Positions 1 to 7,579 of a stretch of DNA of 35,013 nt are shown in pieces. Within the stretch, counting starts at the first letter, position 1. Every line of letters starts with the position of its first letter. The translations under genes and the position numbers were made by a program. The notes beneath the pieces are model-generated. The model worked only from the letters and a program-made list of their open reading frames with translations, was not told where the DNA came from and searched no databases. Source of the DNA: Planctomycetota bacterium (lineage in GTDB: Bacteria > Planctomycetota > UBA1135 > GCA-002686595); assembly GCA_014238415.1 (NCBI GenBank), contig JABABA010000030.1:1-35013 (forward strand). The letters run 5' to 3'.

Positions 1-1144
1 CGACCAGATCTATATCCTGACCGATGAGGATGTCCTTGTACCCGTCGCATCGAGTCCGTACGCAAATGAGGAGGATCTTCAGGGATTGCTCGTACGGCAT
101 CCCGCTCTACTTGCTGGAGAGCAGATTGACCCTGAAGACCCAAGACGCTGGATTCTCATCAAGAGGGAAGCCCCTGTTCTGCACAGGGGAAGTGAAGTTC
201 ACAGATGGCGTATGGACCATCTTTTCCTGGACCAAGAAGGCGTCCCGACTTTAGTGGAGACAAAACTCGCGTCTAACCCTGAACTGAGGCGCAAGGTGGT
301 CGGGCAGATGTTGGATTACGCATCCAATTTTGCTGCTGAATGGAGCGTGGAGCGAATTCAGCGAGAATTTGATTCGCGTTGTGAAGAACAGGGCCTGAAT
401 CCAGAAACGGAGTTGGCTAATCATCTTTCAGGGGATATCCACCTCGATAGTCGCCCAGATGTCTTCTGGGACGAGGTCCAAGCAAACCTAGAGGAAGGAA
501 GACTCCGGCTTCTTTTTGTGGCAGATCGAGTCCCCTCTGCGTTGCTGAATATTGTGGAATTCCTGAATGAACAGATGAGCCCTTGCGAGGTCCTTGCTAT
601 TGAGTTGAGGCAATACGCGTCTGGAGAAGGCACCGAGAAGCTCAAGACCCTGGTCCCCAGAGTTCATGGCTTAGGTGCGGTCTCCCGCTCACGCGCTAGG
701 AGAAAGCGGGTGGTTGCAGACTCTGGTTCTTTCGTTCTTGAAGGTGTTGCCGATGAATTCGAGCTTGAGTTTGGGATGCGCCCAAGAATTCGTTCGCATC
801 GAAGGGGGTGGGTGCGGCTGGATGATCCCAATGGGCTGGGAGACGGAGAGTGGTTGATCTATCAAAGTAGGCAGAAGGGGACTCTGAACCTGTACTTTGA
901 TGGAGGGGCGGGTGCAGGCATAAGTGAGGAAGAACAACAGCGCATTCTGTTTTCCTTGAATGACGTTTCATTTCAGCCCGGTGTGCAACTGAAGCATGGC
1001 TACTCAATCAAGGAAGAGCGATTTTGGGTTGGGGTAGAAATCTCTGGTTTTGATCCCGATGACGAAAGCAACTGGGAGGATCTCCAGGGCTTCTTAAAAA
1101 AAGCGATGCGCCAAATGCTCGACTCCTGGCCCAGAGACGAGTAA
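1..1144 (+). CDS. PD-(D/E)XK nuclease-like protein, 5' end outside window
   Basis: The frame is open from base 2 to a TAA stop, so the N-terminus is missing; a TTG at 86 lies inside the gene and is not needed as a start. Near the visible N-terminus is a stretch reading MDHLFLDQEGVPTLVETKLA, followed by a Q-x-L-x-Y segment. That is the Asp...Glu-x-Lys core typical of PD-(D/E)XK nucleases of the kind that bind DNA or act in restriction and defence. The C-terminal 150 residues (around DGEWLIYQSRQKG and ERFWVGVEISGF) match nothing I recognise. The gene is more A+T-rich than its neighbours and ends 269 bases before the 3' end of tRNA-Cys, which suggests horizontal origin. The nuclease fold is an inference from the motif; no partner gene is visible. 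Confidence 0.75.
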   Translation, partial: DQIYILTDEDVLVPVASSPYANEEDLQGLLVRHPALLAGEQIDPEDPRRWILIKREAPVLHRGSEVHRWRMDHLFLDQEGVPTLVETKLASNPELRRKVVGQMLDYASNFAAEWSVERIQREFDSRCEEQGLNPETELANHLSGDIHLDSRPDVFWDEVQANLEEGRLRLLFVADRVPSALLNIVEFLNEQMSPCEVLAIELRQYASGEGTEKLKTLVPRVHGLGAVSRSRARRKRVVADSGSFVLEGVADEFELEFGMRPRIRSHRRGWVRLDDPNGLGDGEWLIYQSRQKGTLNLYFDGGAGAGISEEEQQRILFSLNDVSFQPGVQLKHGYSIKEERFWVGVEISGFDPDDESNWEDLQGFLKKAMRQMLDSWPRDE

Positions 1145-1231
1145 CCAGTCCGTTCATCGGAGTCACTACTCGGAGGTCCCTGGCTTGTCCCCTGGCCTAG
1201 GCCTTGCAGAAGATACTTGGCGTAGCGCCCG

Positions 1232-1255
1232 GTGTCAGTGAATGTGTCAGTGATT
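1232..1255. repeat. Tandem 12-bp direct repeat
   Basis: GTGTCAGTGAAT is followed immediately by GTGTCAGTGATT, differing in one base. It lies in the 269-base non-coding stretch between the nuclease-like gene and tRNA-Cys, where I see no gene. Function unknown; it could be chance or a scar. Confidence 0.4.
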
Positions 1256-1413
1256 GACGCGCCGAAGCCTGCGAAACCATGCAAGCCCCTGCGTCCGACT
1301 GACTTGATCTCCAAGACGAACCAGCTGCCTTGGAAACAGCCTTGGCATCCACGAGACCGGCGATTTCGCAGCACTGTGCCCCGCACCGCAGCCCCCTGCC
1401 ACGAAAAGAGGGA

Positions 1414-1488
1414 TGGAGGCGGCACCCGGACTCGAACCGGGGATGACGGATTTGCAATCCGTTGCCTTAGCCACTTGGCCATGCCGCC
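1414..1488 (-). tRNA. tRNA-Cys (anticodon GCA)
   Basis: Read on the minus strand, the acceptor arms GGCGGCA and TGCCGCC pair. They are followed by discriminator T, as is usual for Cys, and an encoded CCA. The anticodon stem CGGAT/ATCCG holds loop TTGCAAA with anticodon GCA, and the T-arm carries GGTTCGAGTCC. Length is 75 with CCA. The 3' end faces the low-GC nuclease-like gene. Confidence 0.96.
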
Positions 1489-1783
1489 CTTTGGGAGCGC
1501 ACGATCTCGCGACCGCCGAACTCCGGCCCTGCTCCTTGCGGAACAGGGGGCTGGAAGGATAGCCCGCCGGAGGGCCTCGTCAAGGGCGGAGGCCTGATGA
1601 TCGGAGGGTTCCCCTGACAGGACACCCTTGGGCCCGGATCGCGTCACGCAACGGACGGATCTCCTGCGGCCTTCCTCGCCGGCCCTGCTCGTGCCCCCTG
1701 GCCACTGCTCCCGGCCGGTCCAAGACAGCCTGCGCAGGCCTGCCCCCCCAAGGGGAAACTATGCTCAGCGCCGCAGACCCGCC

Positions 1784-1870
1784 GGGGACATGGCGGAATC
1801 GGTAGACGCAGCGGCCTTAAAAGCCGCCGGCCGCAAGGCCATCCGGGTTCAATTCCCGGTGTCCCCACCA
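1784..1870 (+). tRNA. tRNA-Leu (anticodon TAA)
   Basis: Acceptor arms GGGGACA and TGTCCCC pair, followed by A and an encoded CCA. The anticodon stem GCGGC/GCCGC holds loop CTTAAAA, anticodon TAA. A long variable arm (around GCCGGCCGCAAGGC) makes it a class II tRNA, and the T-arm has GGTTCAATTCC. Length is 87. The 295 bases between the two tRNA genes hold no gene that I can support. Confidence 0.96.
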
Positions 1871-1908
1871 GGTGCGGTTTCTTCCATACCCCCAAGCCAA
1901 CCCAAGAC

Positions 1909-2520
1909 ATGCAAATCAGACCTACCCGGATCATCCTGCTCACCCTTTGTGCCACCGCCCTGGGGATCACCGCCCTGGCCCTCAACTCGCAGCCGAATGG
2001 AAGCAAGACCCAGGACCAGGAGGCCACGCATGAGGGCCCCGCGTTCGAACAACCTCTCCCCGAGCACAATGCCCTGACCGCGACTGCCGGCAAGTGGACT
2101 GGCAACCTGACCATAATCATGCCGGACGGCTCCAAGATGGATTATCCCGCCACCGAGACCAACACCGCCATCGGTGCCTTCTGGAACCAGTCCACCTTCA
2201 GCTGTCTGTTCATGGGCACGCCCTACAAGGGCACCGGGTCCATGGGCTACAACCCCAAGACCAAGCGCTACATCGGCACCTGGGTGGACAGCATGAGTTC
2301 CTTCTTCGCCCTGATGGAAGGAGAGATGTCCTCCGATGGCAAGACCCTGGTCATGCGCTGGGACGCTCCCGACCATTCCGGCATGATTGTCCCCCACCGC
2401 TCGGAATCCGTGCGCACGGACGACTCCTATGTGAGCACCTTCTACACGGGGGAAAACACCCAGACCATGGTGATCTCCATGAAGCGCGCACCCGCCACCG
2501 AGGCGAGTTCGGGGCGCTGA
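1909..2520 (+). CDS. DUF1579 family secreted protein
   Basis: A 203-residue protein. Residues 1-30 form a signal peptide-like segment (basic start, then LLTLCATALGITALAL) with no lipobox Cys. The rest fits the DUF1579 pattern: an AGKWTGNLTI segment, then G-S-M-G-Y-N-x-K-x-x-x-Y-x-G-T-W-V-D-S-M, then DGKTLVMRWD. The family forms a lipocalin-like beta-barrel of unknown function and is common in environmental bacteria, often exported. The ATG lies 38 bases after the tRNA-Leu gene, so it may be read through from the tRNA transcript or use a promoter I cannot identify. It converges with the beta-helix gene downstream. Family assignment is fairly confident; the role is unknown. Confidence 0.88.
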   Translation: MQIRPTRIILLTLCATALGITALALNSQPNGSKTQDQEATHEGPAFEQPLPEHNALTATAGKWTGNLTIIMPDGSKMDYPATETNTAIGAFWNQSTFSCLFMGTPYKGTGSMGYNPKTKRYIGTWVDSMSSFFALMEGEMSSDGKTLVMRWDAPDHSGMIVPHRSESVRTDDSYVSTFYTGENTQTMVISMKRAPATEASSGR

Positions 2521-2537
2521 GGTTCCAAGCTCTCACG

Positions 2538-2575
2538 AGAACAGCGCGTGCCCGAAAATCTCGGGCCCGCGTTCT
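2538..2575. terminator. Hairpin between convergent genes
   Basis: Outer arms AGAAC/GTTCT and inner arms GCCCGA/TCGGGC with a 5-base loop lie in the 65 bases between two convergent stop codons. There is no clear U-tract on either side, so it would be a non-canonical bidirectional terminator. Position and stem strength are the evidence. Confidence 0.45.
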
Positions 2576-2585
2576 GGAGCCTTTC

Positions 2586-4730
2586 CTATTGAATCAATCC
2601 GATCCAGATCCCATCCGACAAACCCACGGGCTGGACTGCAGCGGGATCGCGGTACCAGTACTGCGCGTAGAGATCATCCCCGGGCTGGAATCCAACTGGT
2701 CCCAAGAAGCTCATATCCAGTGAGGTAGAGAACTGGCCATCGCAGGGGCCCGCTCCAGCCCCACTTGTGACCACAGGCCCCCGTATATAGGGCGCACCCA
2801 GACAGAGCTCGCCCCCAAAGAAGGGAATCGAATCGCTCGACATGGAGAGAACTGCGACTCCAAAGCGCCCGACATCGACACCACTGGCGGTGATTGCAAA
2901 GGAAGCTCCCAGGGAAGGCACGCCGGAAAGAGCGATCGCAGGCACACAACCAGCCGCACTCGTCTTTGCCGTGCAAAAATTCTGGACCACGGGATAGTAG
3001 GTGGGGTCGTGGAAAAACGCTCCCATGTCCGGCTGGGACCCGTTGGGGCCCAGAGGATGGCCAGGGTCACCAGTATCGATGCAGGGGCTGCCAGGGCGAA
3101 GGTGGAAATCCTCGGCGGCGGGATTCCAGAAGAGCGGGTCGCCGGTGATGTTGCCGGAACCCGGCATTCCTCCCGGCACAAGGGAATAGCTGACAGTTGT
3201 GACGCTTGGGTCGAAGGCGAAGGGAGTCTCGTTCAGGAAAATGCAACCTTCGACTGTGCCGGCGACAACGGTGGCGCCGGGTGGAGGAGACGGCACTTGG
3301 GAATAGCACTCGTTCCCAACAAAGGTGCAGCGTTGGACGAGGCCCCCGGGAGCGTAGATCGCTGCCCCTTCAGCCGACTCACCTATATCCCAATGTATAC
3401 CCGCAGTGTTGTTGAGAAAGAGGCTGTCCTGGATCACGGTCGACCCGTCGCCGACAACACCTGCGCCCACTCCATTTCCCGGAAAAGCATAGTTGGCTGC
3501 GGTATTGTCAATGAAGCTGCAGAACCTCACCGATGCGCCGCCCCCGCATGTGAGCGCCGATCCACGCCCGCAGTGGTTACCCCTGAACACCGTGTCGACC
3601 ACTGCGTGATTCCCCCACAGAACGAGGGCTCCAATGCCATTGGAACTGTTGCTCTCAAAGAGGCATCCAGTCAACAAGATACGGCCGCCACCCACACTCA
3701 GGCAAGCACCCTCATCAACCGCATAACAGCCGCGAAACGTGCACCCCTGAATCAGTCCCGTCGAACCACCGATACCTCCCAAGCCCCCACTTTCAGAGCC
3801 AAAGCCGATGAAGAGGGAATCCGTGAACTTGATCGTCGAATCGGCAATCCCGAGCCCTTCGCTATTGCCATACGGCTCAGATACTTCTGACCTGAGAGTA
3901 CTCGATGAAATGCTCACATCGCTCGCGGATGCATACATCAATGTGCTCTCGGTGTTTCTTTGGATCAACTCTGATGCATCAATATTCAGGCCCGAGTTCA
4001 AGCACCGGACGCCGTTTCCCTCTCCGTAGCCCCAGGCGTCCAGAGTGCTGCTCTCCACATGCAGCAAGCTGCCGCCTTCAACAAGGACCAAGGATGGGCT
4101 GTCAAAAGCGGAGCTTGTCAGGTTCGAATCCCGAATAGTCACAGCGGAATTGGTCCCCCAAAAACCGAGCCCCTCAGCGCACCCATCATCGCAGACCAAC
4201 TCGCAGTCATGCATCAAGAAAGCCGAGTCGATCACCCTCAGGCAGCGCCAGCGACAGGACCAAACCAAGAGCTCAAACCGACAACCAAAGCAAGCCAGGG
4301 CCCCGGCGTTCTGCACGCGCACCAGGTCCAAATCAGGGCCAGGAGGCGGAGCCCCAGGGGGGGCGCTTTGGAAAACGATTCCATTCACCTGCACGGGCAC
4401 CGTAGTGCTGCCCGTAACCACAAGAGCCGGATCTGTTCCCTGGGGCTTCCAAGTCACCACAGCTCCGCCTGCGGCCCGTATGCGCAGAGCCTTGCCACTG
4501 ATCACAGCCGACTCGGCAAAAGTGCCTGCGCCCAGCACCAACCGATCCCCATCAAGGGTCGTCGGCTGATCAATAGCGTACTGCACCGAAGTGTAGGGGT
4601 CGGCGGCCGTACCGGATCCCCCCGCACCACCAATCGTGGCGTCTACCTGCCAGTTGGTTTGACCGAATGAGACCGAGACAGGAGCCAGGCAGAGGAGAAA
4701 GGCGAATCCACGGGAAAGACAAGGCATCAT
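2586..4730 (-). CDS. Secreted right-handed beta-helix protein with C-terminal WYRDP domain
   Basis: A 714-residue protein with a signal peptide (about 1-23, ending SVSFGQ; tandem ATG codons at 4730 and 4727). The opening WQVDATIGGAGGSGTAADPY leads to YTSVQYAID, the usual start of surface beta-helix proteins with a right-handed parallel repeat. Irregular repeats run from about 60 to 560, with recurring short turns such as SSTLRS, ADSTIKF and CTFRGC. A spacer (GSPCIDTGDPGHP) typical of polymorphic outer-membrane-type helices follows. Residues 581-714 form a C-terminal domain shared with two other proteins here, ending in QYWYRDPAAVQPVGLSDG. Its base composition is a little less GC-rich than neighbouring genes. 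Beta-helix proteins of this type act as adhesins or polysaccharide lyases; no catalytic motif is visible, so I call no enzyme. Confidence 0.85.
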   Translation of the reverse strand: MMPCLSRGFAFLLCLAPVSVSFGQTNWQVDATIGGAGGSGTAADPYTSVQYAIDQPTTLDGDRLVLGAGTFAESAVISGKALRIRAAGGAVVTWKPQGTDPALVVTGSTTVPVQVNGIVFQSAPPGAPPPGPDLDLVRVQNAGALACFGCRFELLVWSCRWRCLRVIDSAFLMHDCELVCDDGCAEGLGFWGTNSAVTIRDSNLTSSAFDSPSLVLVEGGSLLHVESSTLDAWGYGEGNGVRCLNSGLNIDASELIQRNTESTLMYASASDVSISSSTLRSEVSEPYGNSEGLGIADSTIKFTDSLFIGFGSESGGLGGIGGSTGLIQGCTFRGCYAVDEGACLSVGGGRILLTGCLFESNSSNGIGALVLWGNHAVVDTVFRGNHCGRGSALTCGGGASVRFCSFIDNTAANYAFPGNGVGAGVVGDGSTVIQDSLFLNNTAGIHWDIGESAEGAAIYAPGGLVQRCTFVGNECYSQVPSPPPGATVVAGTVEGCIFLNETPFAFDPSVTTVSYSLVPGGMPGSGNITGDPLFWNPAAEDFHLRPGSPCIDTGDPGHPLGPNGSQPDMGAFFHDPTYYPVVQNFCTAKTSAAGCVPAIALSGVPSLGASFAITASGVDVGRFGVAVLSMSSDSIPFFGGELCLGAPYIRGPVVTSGAGAGPCDGQFSTSLDMSFLGPVGFQPGDDLYAQYWYRDPAAVQPVGLSDGIWIGLIQ

Positions 4731-4874
4731 TGATATGGGAGCGGAGGAAACGGAGCTGAGAGGCCCAACATGAAGAGACCCCAGAACTCAAAAGGAATAG
4801 ATCCCCGAATTGGACACTCTTTTGCACCTTTGTGCTTCAACCAACCCCCCAGGGGCTCCAGAAGCAGAAACCCA

Positions 4875-4900
4875 GCGGGGAAGGTTGCCCCCCTGCCCGC
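4875..4900 (-). terminator. Possible terminator after citrate synthase
   Basis: Directly after the TAG stop, arms GCGGG and CCCGC can pair across a 16-base loop, followed on the minus strand by TGGGTTTCTGCTTCT. The loop is large and the T-run broken, so this is only a candidate. The rest of 4731-4900 shows nothing else. Confidence 0.25.
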
Positions 4901-6076
4901 CTAGCGATCCTCGATCGGCACCCAGGTCGCGTCGTGCACCCCGGTGTAGATCTGGCCCGGACGGAAGAGCTTGTTGTCCCTCATCTGTTCGCGCCAGTGG
5001 GCCAGCCAGCCGGCTGTGCGCGCGAGGGCAAAGATCGGCGTGAACACATCCGTGGGGATGCCGAGCTTCTGATAGACGATGCCGCTGAAGAAGTCCACGT
5101 TGGGCCAGATGCCGCGCACGCCAAACACTTCGGCACCGATCTTCTCCAGTTCCAGGGCGGTGGCGTAGAGTTCCGTTGTGCCGCGGGCCGCAAAGAGCTC
5201 CTTGGCCAACAACTGCAGGGCTCGGGCCCGGGGGTCCTTGGTCTTGTAGACCCTGTGCCCCATGCCCATGACCTTGGCCTTCTTGGCCACCTGGGCCTGG
5301 AACCAGGCCTGGGCGTTCTCGGCACCGCCGATGGCCTCAAGCTGCTCCAGCACGCGCTCGTTGGCGCCCCCATGCAGGGGACCGAAGAGCGTGCCCACCG
5401 CACCACTGACAGCGGTGTAGGCATCGGTCTCGGTGGAAGCAACCACGCGACAAGCAAAGGTAGAAGCGTTCATGGTGTGCTCCGCGTGGAGCACAAGCGC
5501 GCAATCAAGGATGCGCTCCTCGATGGCATCAGGCTTCTCACCATTGAGGCACCACAGGAAGTTGCCCGCCACGGAAAGCTCCGGGTCCGGAGCAATGATC
5601 TCTTTGCCTCGACGCACCCGCTCAAATGCCGCAATCAAGATCGGCATGGCCGCCAACACACAGAGTGCTGTTTGATGTCGCGAGGCAGGGTCCTTCAAGT
5701 CGCAAACAGGACTCACCATGCGCAGCATGGGCATCATGGCCTGCAAGGCCGCCATCGGGTGTCCTCCAGCGGGCAGTGCACGCAACGCAGCCAACAATTC
5801 ATCGGGCAGATGGTAGTGCGGGGTCAGCTCGCGCTTGAACGCGTCAAGTTCCGCCTGAGTCGGCAGCTTGGCATTCCAGAGCAGATAGGTAGTCTCCTCA
5901 AAGGTCGAGTGCTCCGCCAGCACCTCGATGCGGTGGCCTCGATAGGCAAGAATGCCTTCCTGCCCGTCAATGAAGCTGATAGATGACTCGGCTGCGGGAA
6001 TTCCGGCGAGGCCAGGGATGAGTTCCGGTGTAGACAAGGGGCTTTGGGGGGGGTGAGGGGCTTGGGGTGCGGGCAT
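4901..6076 (-). CDS. gltA: Citrate synthase
   Basis: Condenses oxaloacetate and acetyl-CoA to citrate, the entry step of the TCA cycle. With the ATG at 6076 the protein has 391 residues. The catalytic triad is present: H200 in HAEHTMNASTFACR, H235 in FGPLHGGANE and D328 in NVDFFSG. The GMGHRVYKTKDPRA segment (271-284) is the CoA/citrate-binding signature. A TTG at 6106 would add ten residues but lies inside the upstream gene; the ATG is 4 bases after the pepA stop, which suggests translational coupling. No clear ribosome-binding site is seen. The short N-terminal Pro-rich stretch is not conserved. A 2-methylcitrate synthase is the main alternative, but no prp genes adjoin it. Confidence 0.95.
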   Translation of the reverse strand: MPAPQAPHPPQSPLSTPELIPGLAGIPAAESSISFIDGQEGILAYRGHRIEVLAEHSTFEETTYLLWNAKLPTQAELDAFKRELTPHYHLPDELLAALRALPAGGHPMAALQAMMPMLRMVSPVCDLKDPASRHQTALCVLAAMPILIAAFERVRRGKEIIAPDPELSVAGNFLWCLNGEKPDAIEERILDCALVLHAEHTMNASTFACRVVASTETDAYTAVSGAVGTLFGPLHGGANERVLEQLEAIGGAENAQAWFQAQVAKKAKVMGMGHRVYKTKDPRARALQLLAKELFAARGTTELYATALELEKIGAEVFGVRGIWPNVDFFSGIVYQKLGIPTDVFTPIFALARTAGWLAHWREQMRDNKLFRPGQIYTGVHDATWVPIEDR

Positions 6077-6080
6077 GGTA

Positions 6081-7547
6081 TCAGGCCCGGGTGGAGAGAT
6101 AGTCAAGGATCAGGCGCACGCCAACTCCAGTTCCAGTGGAGCCGCCCACCCAATCACGTTGGGCAGTGCCCCAGGCGCTTCCAGCGATGTCCAGATGGCA
6201 CCAATCAATGCCCTCGGGGACGAAGGAAGCGAGGAATGCGGCGCCCTGGCTGGAACCAGCACCTAGGGCCGGGGAACCGATATTGGACAGATCTCCGGAA
6301 GCGCCCCGCATGCCTTCCTTGTGCACATCAAGCAGGGGCAGGGGCCAGCAGAGCTCACCCACCCGTTCGCCACTGGCCACCAGCTCGTCCCGCAGGGTCT
6401 CGCTGCTGGGGAAGATCCCGGTCAATTCATGCCCGAGGCCGACGATCACCGCGCCGGTCAGGGTCGCCAGATCCAAGATCGTATCCGGGCGCACCTTCCT
6501 GGCCGCGTAGGTCAGGCAGTCTGCCAGGACCAGCCGGCCCTCGGCGTCGGTGTTGTTGACTTCCACGGTCAGGCCGTTCATCGCGGTGAAGATGTCACCG
6601 GGCTTGGTGGCGGCACCATCGATGGTGTTCTCCGAACAGCCCAGGATGCCGTGCACCTCATAGGGCACATCCATCTGGGCCAGGGCGTGGAATGTCCCCA
6701 GCACGGCCGCGCCGCCGGACATGTCAAAACGCATCTCGTCCATTTTGGCCGAGGGCTTGATCGAGATGCCACCTGCGTCAAAGGTGAGGCCCTTGCCCAC
6801 CAGGGCGATGCGGCCCCGGGAGCGCTTCTTGGGCTTGTAGCAGAGGTGCACCATCTTTGCCGGCTGGGTCGAACCCTGGGAGACCGAGAGCAAGAGCCCC
6901 ATACCCAGCTTGGCCATGGCGCGCTCATCCAGCACCTTGCAGGTCAAGCGCGAAGAACCGCTGGCGATCTTGCGCGATCGCCTGGCGAACTCGGTCGGAG
7001 TCAGCTTGTTGCCCGGCAGGTTCTGCAGGTCGCGGGCATAGGCGCTGGCCGCAGCGGTGATGCGTCCATGGGTCAGGCCACGCTTGACCCCGCGGTCATT
7101 ACTGATGACCCCGATGGCTTTGCACTTGTGAGCATCCGGTTTGGACTTCATCTGGCGGAAGCTATAGGCCCCCAGGAGGATGCCCTCGGCCAGAGCCACA
7201 CCGACCGCCTGGCCGCCACATTCAAAGTCCTCGACACCATCGGCCCAGAAAGACGCCTTGGCAACTCCCATAGACTCCGCCTGTCTGGCAGCGATGGCAC
7301 CGCAACGGCGCAGCCCTTCGCACTCCACATCCTGGCGCGCCCCGAGACCGATCAGGAGCACCTGATCCGCGGGGCCACTCTGGGCAAAGGTGCTGCGCGT
7401 GCTGCGCGCCTTGCCTTCGAAGCGGGCGCCAAAACCGGTCGGGACCTTGACCCCCTTGGGCAGGATGGGTTTCTCCCCTTGGCAGACCGGAACGATCAAA
7501 AGAGGTGTCTTGGCGAGACGGGTGCTGGATGTGATGCTGAGTTTCAT
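6081..7547 (-). CDS. pepA: Leucyl aminopeptidase (M17 family)
   Basis: A cytosolic dimetal exopeptidase that removes N-terminal residues from peptides. The start is the ATG at 7547 (MKLSITSSTR), giving 488 residues, the usual M17 length; an upstream in-frame extension has no family similarity. The metal and catalytic residues are visible: K252 and D257 in GKGLTFDAGG, K264, D275 in RFDMSGG, and D334/E336/R338 in NTDAEGRL. The C-terminal catalytic domain follows a variable macro-like N-terminal domain of about 170 residues. It lies 32 bases downstream of the ETF-QO gene and 4 bases upstream of citrate synthase, so the three probably share a transcript. Confidence 0.95.
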   Translation of the reverse strand: MKLSITSSTRLAKTPLLIVPVCQGEKPILPKGVKVPTGFGARFEGKARSTRSTFAQSGPADQVLLIGLGARQDVECEGLRRCGAIAARQAESMGVAKASFWADGVEDFECGGQAVGVALAEGILLGAYSFRQMKSKPDAHKCKAIGVISNDRGVKRGLTHGRITAAASAYARDLQNLPGNKLTPTEFARRSRKIASGSSRLTCKVLDERAMAKLGMGLLLSVSQGSTQPAKMVHLCYKPKKRSRGRIALVGKGLTFDAGGISIKPSAKMDEMRFDMSGGAAVLGTFHALAQMDVPYEVHGILGCSENTIDGAATKPGDIFTAMNGLTVEVNNTDAEGRLVLADCLTYAARKVRPDTILDLATLTGAVIVGLGHELTGIFPSSETLRDELVASGERVGELCWPLPLLDVHKEGMRGASGDLSNIGSPALGAGSSQGAAFLASFVPEGIDWCHLDIAGSAWGTAQRDWVGGSTGTGVGVRLILDYLSTRA

Positions 7548-7579
7548 GATAGTTGTTCGATGGAAATCCTGGCTGCTTC

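Noticed and set aside
1000..1647. Minus-strand frame running through tRNA-Cys
   Set aside because: It reads through the tRNA gene; its translation includes the tRNA itself and no domain. It was considered as an integrase remnant but has no recombinase motif.
1760..1765. TATGCT as -10 box for tRNA-Leu
   Set aside because: No -35 match lies 16-19 bases upstream.
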